The notes below the pieces were generated by a model that was given only the letters and a program-made list of their open reading frames with translations, made no database searches and was not told where the DNA came from. Source: Bacteroidales bacterium UBA4284 (lineage in GTDB: Bacteria; Bacteroidota; Bacteroidia; Bacteroidales; UBA932). Taken from it: DNA of 10,435 bases. Shown piece by piece: positions 1-6,295 of this stretch. The position numbers and the translations under genes were made by a program. The stretch covers positions 1 through 10,435 of the forward strand of contig DGVM01000062.1 of the NCBI GenBank assembly GCA_002395925.1. Reading direction: 5' to 3'. How positions within the stretch are numbered: position 1 is the stretch's first letter; every line of letters begins with the position of its first letter.

Positions 1-67
1 ATAGGGGGGTCGAACCCCTGACCTCCAGATTGCGAACCTGGCGCTCTACCAACTGAGCTAATACCCC
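1..67 (-). tRNA. tRNA-Ala (anticodon CGC), 3' end cut off by the window edge
   Basis: Read on the minus strand, this folds as a tRNA: acceptor 5' strand GGGGTAT (67-61), D arm GCTC/GAGC with an AGTTGGTA loop, anticodon stem CCAGG/TCTGG (one G-U pair) around the loop TTCGCAA, a five-base variable region, and T arm AGGGG/CCCCT with loop TTCGACC. The loop places anticodon CGC at 34-32, which reads the alanine codon GCG. Only the first two bases of the 3' acceptor strand (AT) are visible; the remaining acceptor bases, the discriminator and CCA lie before position 1. The G3-U70 alanine identity pair therefore cannot be confirmed, although G3 is present. A well-formed promoter lies directly upstream. 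Confidence 0.93.
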
Positions 68-78
68 GATTGGGACTG

Positions 79-109
79 CAAATTTAGAAAAAAATCCGTT
101 AGTAGCAAA
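79..109 (-). promoter_or_regulatory. Bacteroidota-type promoter for the tRNA-Ala gene
   Basis: On the minus strand, TTTG at 109-106 (-33 element) is followed after exactly 19 bases by TAAATTTG at 86-79 (-7 element), a full match to the Bacteroidota consensus TTTG-N19-21-TAnnTTTG. Transcription would start roughly at 71-75, a few bases before the mature tRNA 5' end at 67. The spacing, orientation and downstream tRNA agree; only the exact start site is inferred. Confidence 0.85.
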
Positions 110-130
110 AAAATAGCTACCTTAGCAAAA
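103..130. repeat. Pair of TAGCAAAA direct repeats in the divergent intergenic region
   Basis: TAGCAAAA occurs at 103-110 and again at 123-130, starts 20 bases apart (about two helical turns), with the palindrome TAGCTA at 114-119 between them. The second copy ends on the first base of the hydrolase start codon, and the first overlaps the -33 element of the tRNA promoter. This could be a small operator or a chance product of A-rich intergenic DNA. No convincing plus-strand promoter is visible in the gap; TACCTTAG at 118-125 differs by one base from TAnnTTTG but lies too close to the start codon unless the message is leaderless. Confidence 0.3.
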
Positions 131-1065
131 TGAAAAGGTTCGTAACATTTTTCCTTCTGCTGCTGAGTGCAGTTGCAGGCGCCCAGACCCTCTCCGGCAC
201 TTACATGGTCGCCCAGCGCGATACTTGCGACCTGTATATCGACGTTTACCTCCCCACTCCCGGATCGGAGACCCAGCTGGACAGCCTGGCCAAGCCCTCG
301 GTCATGTTCGTGTTCGGAGGCGGTTTTATCACCGGAAGCCGCAACGACCCGTTCTACCTTCCGTGGTTCAAAATCCTCAACGACAACGGTTACGGCGTGG
401 TTTCGGTAGATTACAGGCTCGGGCTCAAGGGCATACCAATGAAGTTCGACCTCTTCCACCTTGTCCAGAGCGCCAAGTACACCAAAGCCGCAGTGGATAT
501 GGGAGTGGAAGACGTGTACGCAGCAGTCCGCTACCTTTGCGACCACGATACCGGCATCGACCCGTACAACCTCGTACTCTCCGGCAGCTCGGCAGGAGCG
601 ATGATCACCCTCTCTTCCATCCTGGAAACATGCAGCCCTACAGAGCGCACCGCCATCCTCCCTGAGGGTTTCCGCTTCAAGGGGGCCATGTCCTTTGCAG
701 GGGCCGTGATGTCTGTGAACGGAGTACCCAGATACGGCACTCCCCCGCCCCCGCAGCTGCTTTTCCACGGCACAGTTGACGGGGCCGTCGCTTACAACAA
801 GATGGCATTCGGCCGCTTCGGAATGTACGGAAGCAGCTCTCTGGTACGTGAAGTGTTCTCCAAAAACAACTACACCTACTGCATCTACCGCTACCTGAAT
901 CACACCCACGACATGGCCGCAAACTTCGTGGCCACATGGCCCGAGCAGAAGCTTTTCCTCGAGCGCAACGTAATCAAGGGCCTCGCCCGCACCATCGATG
1001 CGACCGTGGACGACCCGGCAATCCCGGCCTGGAAGAGCGTCGGACTCGACGACATCTACGAATGA
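130..1065 (+). CDS. Secreted alpha/beta-hydrolase, carboxylesterase-like
   Basis: A 311-residue exported protein, probably an esterase acting in the periplasm or outside the cell. Residues 1-19 form a signal peptide: MKR, a hydrophobic run, then a likely signal peptidase I site at AGA-Q; there is no lipobox cysteine. The mature part carries carboxylesterase-type hydrolase marks in the expected order: oxyanion-hole motif FGGGF (62-66), nucleophile elbow GSSAG with Ser154 (152-156), a probable acid residue in HGTVDG (Asp217), and a C-terminal NHTHD with His258 or His260 as the catalytic histidine. FGGG replaces the more usual HGGG. The ATG at 130 is chosen because the signal peptide begins there; it has no Shine-Dalgarno sequence. 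The stop is one base before the uup start, so the two are probably co-transcribed. The substrate cannot be told from sequence; a peptidase of the same fold is an alternative. Confidence 0.85.
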   Translation: MKRFVTFFLLLLSAVAGAQTLSGTYMVAQRDTCDLYIDVYLPTPGSETQLDSLAKPSVMFVFGGGFITGSRNDPFYLPWFKILNDNGYGVVSVDYRLGLKGIPMKFDLFHLVQSAKYTKAAVDMGVEDVYAAVRYLCDHDTGIDPYNLVLSGSSAGAMITLSSILETCSPTERTAILPEGFRFKGAMSFAGAVMSVNGVPRYGTPPPPQLLFHGTVDGAVAYNKMAFGRFGMYGSSSLVREVFSKNNYTYCIYRYLNHTHDMAANFVATWPEQKLFLERNVIKGLARTIDATVDDPAIPAWKSVGLDDIYE

Positions 1066-1066
1066 C

Positions 1067-2785
1067 ATGCCTTCCTACCTCCAGATAGACAACATATCCA
1101 AGTCCTACGGCACGAAGGTTCTCTTCGACCACATAGGCTTCAACATAAACGAGGGCGACAAAATCGCCCTCGTCGCACCCAACGGCACAGGAAAGACGTC
1201 CCTTCTGCGCATTCTCGCCGGCAAAGACAAGAGCGATTCCGGCGGCAGCATCAAGTTCCTGCGCGATGTCCGCATTTCATTCCTGGAGCAGGAATACGAA
1301 TTCGACGCGTCGCTCACCATCAGCCAGCAGCTGGCGCCCCGGGACCTGGAGCACGAAATCCGTATCCGCCGCATCCTCGACGAACTTGGACTTAACCCGG
1401 AAAAGCACATGTCGGAGCTATCGGGCGGTGAAGTCAAACGGGTGGCAATCACAGGGATGCTTGCAGACGATGCCGATTTCCTGATAATGGACGAGCCTAC
1501 CAACCACCTGGACCTGGACGCCATCGAATATCTGGAGAACGCTCTCAAACGCTCCCGCTGCACCCTGTTCATGGTTTCGCACGACCGATACTTCCTGGAC
1601 AGGGTATGCAACACAATCATGGAAATGGACAGGGGCTCGATATACATCTACCGCGGCGACTACGAGAACTTCCTGTCTAAACGCGACGAGCGCATCAGCA
1701 ACTACAACGCCGAAACCGACCGCGTACGCAACGTCCTCCGGCGCGAGCTCGAATGGATACACGCCACTCCCTGTGCACGGAGCGGCAAGGCAAAATACCG
1801 CAAACAGGCCTTTCTGGAGCTCAAAGAAAGAGCGGAAAACTCTTACACCGTCAACCGTGTGTCCATGGAAGGGCTAAGCGGCGCCGGATACCTGGGCAAG
1901 CAGGTAATAGACTGCAGGAAGCTCAATTTCTCCAGAGACGGCAGAATCATCATAAAAGACTTCAGCTACAACTTCCAGAGGGGCGAGCGTGTGGGCATCG
2001 TCGGCGGTAACGGCATAGGCAAGAGCACATTCCTCAACCTGCTGGCAGACAGTGACGACCCTGCCGTCAAGCGCGGTGATTCAGTACGCCTGGGATACTA
2101 CCGGCAGAAAGGAATCGAATTCCGTCCGGACGACACCGTGATGGACATCGTTCCCAACACATCACTCCTTGAGCGTTTCCTCTTCCCTCACGAAATGTGG
2201 TCCAGCCGCATCGAACGTCTGTCAGGCGGCGAGAAACGGCGGCTCTACCTGCTTACCGTTCTCATTCAGGAACCTAACGTGCTGATACTCGACGAGCCCA
2301 CAAACGACCTCGACATAGTAACCCTGAACATCCTGGAGGAGTACCTTCTCGATTTCAAAGGCACCCTGCTCATAGTGACCCACGACCGTCATTTCCTCGA
2401 CCGTCTGGTGGACCACCTTTTTGTCTTCTGTCCGGGAGGCGTAATAAAGGATTTCGTGGGCGGTTACTCCGAATACAGGACCTTCCTGGAAGACCTGCGG
2501 CGCGAAGAAAGGGCCAAAAAGCAGCAGGAACGGCCTGCAGAGAAACGGGAGGTCGCCAAAACCTACGCCCCGCGCAGGCTCAGCTGGAAAGAGAAGAAAG
2601 AGCTCGAACAGCTGGAGGCCGATATCCAGGCCCTGGAGGCCGAACGCGGCCAGATTGAATCGCTCCTTGCCGGAGGCACTCAGGACTACCAGCAAATAGC
2701 CTCGGCGTCATCACGTTACGAGGCCATTAAAGAAGAACTCGACATTAAGGAAACCCGCTGGTTGGAGCTTAGCGAGCTACAGTAG
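1067..2785 (+). CDS. uup: ABC-F family ATPase, Uup type
   Basis: A 572-residue cytosolic ABC-F protein with two ATP-binding cassettes and no membrane segment. ABC-F proteins act at the ribosomal E site; Uup has also been linked to ribosome assembly and branched DNA. Cassette 1: Walker A APNGTGKT (37-44, Ala in place of the first Gly), signature LSGGE (118-122), Walker B LIMDE (139-143). The linker (about 200-260) contains the basic ARSGKAKYRKQ stretch resembling the Uup linker. Cassette 2: Walker A GGNGIGKST (313-321), signature LSGGE (385-389), Walker B LILDE (406-410), then a Uup-like FVGGYSEY (463-470). A charged coiled coil (about 503-572) matches the Uup C-terminal domain. The ATG at 1067 is preferred over an in-frame ATG at 998 because it follows the hydrolase stop by one base and begins with the family's usual N-terminus. 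The end overlaps dapF by 9 bases on the opposite strand. Confidence 0.92.
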   Translation: MPSYLQIDNISKSYGTKVLFDHIGFNINEGDKIALVAPNGTGKTSLLRILAGKDKSDSGGSIKFLRDVRISFLEQEYEFDASLTISQQLAPRDLEHEIRIRRILDELGLNPEKHMSELSGGEVKRVAITGMLADDADFLIMDEPTNHLDLDAIEYLENALKRSRCTLFMVSHDRYFLDRVCNTIMEMDRGSIYIYRGDYENFLSKRDERISNYNAETDRVRNVLRRELEWIHATPCARSGKAKYRKQAFLELKERAENSYTVNRVSMEGLSGAGYLGKQVIDCRKLNFSRDGRIIIKDFSYNFQRGERVGIVGGNGIGKSTFLNLLADSDDPAVKRGDSVRLGYYRQKGIEFRPDDTVMDIVPNTSLLERFLFPHEMWSSRIERLSGGEKRRLYLLTVLIQEPNVLILDEPTNDLDIVTLNILEEYLLDFKGTLLIVTHDRHFLDRLVDHLFVFCPGGVIKDFVGGYSEYRTFLEDLRREERAKKQQERPAEKREVAKTYAPRRLSWKEKKELEQLEADIQALEAERGQIESLLAGGTQDYQQIASASSRYEAIKEELDIKETRWLELSELQ

Positions 2786-3568
2786 GAACTCTCCTTCGAA
2801 CACCGTTTCGGCAGGCCCTGTCATGAGGATCTTGCCGGATTCTCCATCTACACACACCTGCAGCGTTCCTCCGTCCATACGGATGAGCACCGGTCTGCCG
2901 AATTCGGCATGTCCCAGCAGGCAGGCGCACGCAGCAGTGGCGCAGGCTCCAGTCCCGCACGCAAGCGTGATTCCGCTTCCCCTCTCCCAGACCCTCATGC
3001 GCATGCTGCCGTCGGCAAGCAACGAAACGAACTCTGCGTTAACCCCTTCGGGGAAAGCGGCATCGTGTTCGATACGAGGTCCTGCGGCAGGAAGGTCAAC
3101 CGCCTCTGCGTCAGGGACGAACATCACATAATGAGGGTTCCCTACGCTGATTCCCGTACCGGCAAAACCGCATACGGACGATGGTGCTTGCATACGGCAG
3201 AATCGTCCCATATCCACGGAAAACAGGCCGCCGGGTTCCCTGCGGACCGTCTTAATGCCGGACAAAGTATCGAGGGTGAAAGAGTCTCCTGAGCACAATC
3301 CCCTGTCGAACACGTACTTGCCTATACAGCGGGCCGCATTGCCGCACATGCGCCCTTCGGAACCGTCGGCATTGAACATACGCATGGAGAAATCGGCGGA
3401 ATCGCTGAGCCCTATGAGCACAAGCCCGTCGGCACCGATGCCAAAATGGCGGTCGGAAATCCGCTTGGAAAGCTCCGATGGATTCTCCGGAGCCCCGCCT
3501 CTGGCATCGACGTAAACATAGTCGTTGCCCAGCCCCTGCATTTTGGTAAATCTAAGTTTAGCAGCCAT
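2777..3568 (-). CDS. dapF: Diaminopimelate epimerase
   Basis: Converts LL- to meso-diaminopimelate by PLP-independent racemisation, the penultimate step to lysine and the source of the peptidoglycan cross-linking residue; cytosolic. The 263-residue protein has the family N-terminus FTKMQGLGNDY (7-17) and both cysteines of the thiolate/thiol pair: Cys75 in MCGNAARC and Cys204 in LACGTGACA. GNPHYVMF (143-150) and the ERGSGIT stretch before the second cysteine are also typical. Length is normal. The start is two bases after the ybaK stop, with no Shine-Dalgarno sequence, so it is the last visible gene of the minus-strand unit. The TAG stop (2779-2777) lies inside the end of uup on the other strand, leaving no intergenic space for an ordinary terminator. 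Confidence 0.97.
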   Translation of the reverse strand: MAAKLRFTKMQGLGNDYVYVDARGGAPENPSELSKRISDRHFGIGADGLVLIGLSDSADFSMRMFNADGSEGRMCGNAARCIGKYVFDRGLCSGDSFTLDTLSGIKTVRREPGGLFSVDMGRFCRMQAPSSVCGFAGTGISVGNPHYVMFVPDAEAVDLPAAGPRIEHDAAFPEGVNAEFVSLLADGSMRMRVWERGSGITLACGTGACATAACACLLGHAEFGRPVLIRMDGGTLQVCVDGESGKILMTGPAETVFEGEFLL

Positions 3569-3570
3569 AT

Positions 3571-4044
3571 TCAGAGAGGATATATATCAGCAGAAATGTA
3601 TTTTATAAGGTCGCCGGGGGCTATCTTGAGCTGTAGTCCCCTTACTCCGGCGCTGACGTAGATATGCTCGTAAAGCAGCGCCGATTCGTGTATGTAGGTT
3701 GGAAAAGCCTTCTTCATGCCTATGGGGGAGCAGCCGCCGCGGATATATCCGGTCGTGGGCAGCAACTCACGCATATGAAGCATGGCGCAGCTCTTGTTGC
3801 CCGAAATGCGTGCGGCAGTCTTGAGGTCGACTTCGAAGTTACCTGGAATCACGCAGACAAAGCACCCGGTACGGTCGCCACGAAGCACAAGGGTCTTGAA
3901 TACCAAATCGATGTCTTCCCCGAGCTGCTCAGCGACGTGCGTAGCGCTCAGGTCGTCTTCCGAGAAGGAGTACGGAATGAGTTCGTACGGTATTCCGGCG
4001 GCGTCGAGCAAACGGGCGACATTGGTCTTGGCTACTGCTGTCAT
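3571..4044 (-). CDS. ybaK: Cys-tRNA(Pro)/Cys-tRNA(Cys) deacylase YbaK
   Basis: A 157-residue trans-editing protein, close to the usual family length of about 160. YbaK hydrolyses Cys-tRNA(Pro) that prolyl-tRNA synthetase makes by mistake. Visible family marks are VFKTLV with the essential lysine Lys50, VIPGNFEVDLK (66-75), and the Gly-rich RGGCSPIGMKKAFPT (102-116), which points to the YbaK branch rather than ProXp-ala or the INS domain. The ATG at 4044 is chosen over an upstream in-frame ATG at 4125: it overlaps the aminotransferase stop in ATGA (4044-4041) and starts the conserved domain at once, so translation is probably coupled. It shares a transcription unit with valS, another tRNA-charging gene. 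No signal peptide or membrane segment. Confidence 0.95.
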   Translation of the reverse strand: MTAVAKTNVARLLDAAGIPYELIPYSFSEDDLSATHVAEQLGEDIDLVFKTLVLRGDRTGCFVCVIPGNFEVDLKTAARISGNKSCAMLHMRELLPTTGYIRGGCSPIGMKKAFPTYIHESALLYEHIYVSAGVRGLQLKIAPGDLIKYISADIYPL

Positions 4045-5357
4045 GACAATGGATGGTCTGTGCCGAACATCGACATGCGCTCCTCCAGCAGCGGGAAGGC
4101 CCCTTCGGAAAGAAGGCTCACGCAAATCCGGACGCCCTGCTGGGCGCTGCCGGTGGAGGCCAGGCTGATGCTACTCACTCCATATGACATGAGTTCCCTG
4201 ACAAGCTCTCCGCTGCGAAGGCCGCCGTAGCCGAGCGAAAAGAAAAAACCGTCGCCCACGGGGGCGGAAACGTCGTCGGCATATACGATATGGAAACCGT
4301 TGCGAAGGAATATGTCCTTGGCCCTGGCGGCTCGTGATTCATACTCCCTGGTATCGGCGACAAAGTCTATGAGGCCGTCGCAGGAGCGCTCAAGCATCTC
4401 GGCATAACCGTATTGGGCGGATACAGTACATCCGCTGGTAACGGCATCGAGCACTCCGCCGACGATGGTGAGTCCGAAAACGCCCGAACCGGAGTAGATT
4501 CGCGCGAGCTCCGGATACCTGCGCCCGAACAGCGAATCCCCGATACATGCAAGGGCGATGCGCTGGCCGGCGTAACTGAATATCTTGGAGGCCGACAGAA
4601 GCAGCACATAATTGTCGGTGTACCGAGCGACGGTCGGAACGAACGGTGCCTCGAAAGGATGACCGAGGTCTTTTCTATAGTCCATGCCGAAGTAGGCAAG
4701 ATCCTCGATCACAACGGCATCGTACTGCGTTGCCAGCTCCCCTATCACCCGCAGTTCTTCCTCTTCGAGGCATATCCATGCCGGGTTGTTGGGGTTGGAA
4801 TATATGATGGCGGCGATGTCGCCCGCCTCCATGATGCTCCGCAGCCTGGCTTCCAGCTTGCGAGCACCTCGATGGCTGAATATATCGAAGGAAACGCCCT
4901 GCAGGCCCAGCACGCAGAGCTGGTGCTTCTGGACAGAAAAACCCGGGTCTATAAAGAGCACCTTGTCCTTGCCGGGGATACGATGGCATGCGATGGCAAA
5001 GGATGCGAAAGAAGCCTCCACGGAGCCTGCTGTAGGAATGCAGCCCCGGGGGTCTATATCAATATCTATAAAGGCCTTGACGAAACGGGATGCAGCCTGC
5101 TTGAGCTCGGGGATACCGGCAAGCGGAGGATAAACCGACACCACGCCGCTGTCGAGCGCCCGTTTTTCCGCCTCGACTCCTATCCTGTTTACGGGAAGGC
5201 CGGGCGAGCCCTGGTCCATACGTATGACGGGGACACCGGTACGCCTTTCGAGCAGGCCGGCGAACTCGAAGACATCGCCAATGGTGGCGCTGTCAAGGTC
5301 GGCTATGCCCATGCTTCGGCAGAGATCGTCCAGAACAGACTCCGCAAAAAGCCTCAT
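4041..5357 (-). CDS. Class I/II PLP-dependent aminotransferase, specificity unknown
   Basis: A 438-residue fold-type I aminotransferase, cytosolic. PLP-site residues appear in order: NPNNP (188-192, Asn191 to the cofactor ring oxygen), Asp219 in IEDLAYFG (pairs with the pyridine nitrogen) with Tyr222, the Schiff-base lysine Lys258 in SASKIF, phosphate-binding Arg266 in YAGQR, and Arg410 in GVRICVS for the substrate carboxylate. All catalytic residues are intact. From memory, closely similar proteins of this length are common in Bacteroidales, annotated only as aminotransferases. It does not read like the DapL type often found beside dapF in this phylum, although its position in the unit with dapF leaves a role in amino-acid or diaminopimelate metabolism open. 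The ATG overlaps the stop of the GIN-domain gene in ATGA (5357-5354), and its own stop overlaps the ybaK start in the same way. The substrate cannot be read from the sequence. Confidence 0.93.
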   Translation of the reverse strand: MRLFAESVLDDLCRSMGIADLDSATIGDVFEFAGLLERRTGVPVIRMDQGSPGLPVNRIGVEAEKRALDSGVVSVYPPLAGIPELKQAASRFVKAFIDIDIDPRGCIPTAGSVEASFASFAIACHRIPGKDKVLFIDPGFSVQKHQLCVLGLQGVSFDIFSHRGARKLEARLRSIMEAGDIAAIIYSNPNNPAWICLEEEELRVIGELATQYDAVVIEDLAYFGMDYRKDLGHPFEAPFVPTVARYTDNYVLLLSASKIFSYAGQRIALACIGDSLFGRRYPELARIYSGSGVFGLTIVGGVLDAVTSGCTVSAQYGYAEMLERSCDGLIDFVADTREYESRAARAKDIFLRNGFHIVYADDVSAPVGDGFFFSLGYGGLRSGELVRELMSYGVSSISLASTGSAQQGVRICVSLLSEGAFPLLEERMSMFGTDHPLS

Positions 5358-6295
5358 AGCTTGGATGAGTTGACGCCCCCGAGATTCAGACGGGACATTG
5401 TTGCAGAACGTATGTTGTCGATGCTGACGGCAGGGTCGCCGGCAAACAATAGCGTAGAGCCGCCGTTCAGGCTCACCCGGAGCACGTTTTCTGCGGCTAC
5501 GCTGAGCCTCGACACGCTGGTCATGCGCACATCCGCATCGGAAAGTGCAAAGCCTGCGGCATCGACTTCGGACGTGCTCGCCAACTCGAAGGTGGCTCCT
5601 TCACCCTCGCCGCTCAGCACCATGGAAGCATTGCCCCTTGCATTGAGGGTCAGCCGCTTGTTCTCACTCTTTATCTTGGACTTGGAAGAACCGGCGATAT
5701 TGTAGAAGCTGTCTTCGGACACTTCGGTAAGCTGCAGGTTCGACGAATTGAGCAACTCGATTACGGATTCGCGGCAGGTGAGCGATATGTCGGCGGAGGA
5801 TTTTCCCCGCATCACGAGTTTGAATACAAGGGTGCTGACGTCCAGTCCCCTGACGCTGCTGTTGTCGGACAGGGAGAACTCCACCCGTGCCTTGTCGAAA
5901 AGGTCTTCGGTATTGGAAAGGACGGCCTTGTCGGAAAGGGTGACGGACTGAAGGAGGTCCGGAGAATATATGACGGCGGTAAACACCGGCTCGGGCGAAG
6001 ACTTGCCGCGGAACAGCCTGCGTACGTCAAGGGGCACGTTTCGCTCGTTCACGGAAAGGGAAAGGACTCCCCCGGTGGTACTGCACTCAACATAAGGCTT
6101 GTAGGGTTCGGACACGGAAATCAGTACACGGTACTGGGAACCCCGCACCATGCTGGCTTCGAACGGCCCGGATATCTCTACGTTGCTGAAAGGCTGCATG
6201 TCCAGGCTATACTGGCTGACCTCCTGGGCAGAGGTGAATCCGCTGCCAAGCAATACAAGGCCCGCAAGGGTGGCAAACAACTTTTTCATATCCAT
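5354..6295 (-). CDS. Exported GIN-domain (DUF2807) beta-helix protein
   Basis: A 313-residue secreted protein of the family called putative auto-transporter adhesin head GIN domain, common in Bacteroidota and of unknown function. Residues 1-23 are a signal peptide (MKK, hydrophobic core, cleavage near TSA-Q); there is no lipobox cysteine and no twin-arginine motif. The mature start, with FSNVEISGPFEASMVRG (36-52), is the typical GIN opening. From about residue 120 a Ser/Asn-rich unit recurs every 18-22 residues (near 121, 143, 164, 183, 203, 221, 240, 260, 278, 296), as expected of a parallel beta-helix. No membrane anchor or C-terminal sorting domain is visible, so it is probably periplasmic or loosely surface-associated. 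The start at 6295 overlaps the YheS-like stop by one base (TGATG); ATG at 6289 is the alternative. An in-frame ATG at 6316 inside the previous gene is less likely. Confidence 0.88.
   Translation of the reverse strand: MDMKKLFATLAGLVLLGSGFTSAQEVSQYSLDMQPFSNVEISGPFEASMVRGSQYRVLISVSEPYKPYVECSTTGGVLSLSVNERNVPLDVRRLFRGKSSPEPVFTAVIYSPDLLQSVTLSDKAVLSNTEDLFDKARVEFSLSDNSSVRGLDVSTLVFKLVMRGKSSADISLTCRESVIELLNSSNLQLTEVSEDSFYNIAGSSKSKIKSENKRLTLNARGNASMVLSGEGEGATFELASTSEVDAAGFALSDADVRMTSVSRLSVAAENVLRVSLNGGSTLLFAGDPAVSIDNIRSATMSRLNLGGVNSSKL

Noticed and set aside
998..1066. Upstream ATG (998) for uup
   Set aside because: The added 23 residues overlap the end of the hydrolase gene and do not resemble the family; the ATG at 1067 begins at the normal ABC-F N-terminus.
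58..1068. 336-codon open frame on the minus strand opposite the hydrolase
   Set aside because: It covers exactly the hydrolase gene, overlaps the tRNA and its promoter, and has no recognisable domain; GC-rich codon use opposite a real gene removes stops from the antisense frame.
2755..2800. Intrinsic terminator between uup and dapF
   Set aside because: Only short imperfect inverted repeats (such as AGCT/AGCT) are present and no U-tract follows on either strand.
4041..5357. Naming the aminotransferase dapL because dapF is nearby
   Set aside because: The N-terminal region and the lysine-site neighbourhood do not read like DapL as I know it; adjacency alone is not enough.
4413..5705. 430-codon open frame on the plus strand
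   Set aside because: It is antisense across the aminotransferase and runs into the GIN-domain gene. The composition is that of a shadow frame with no motif or promoter.
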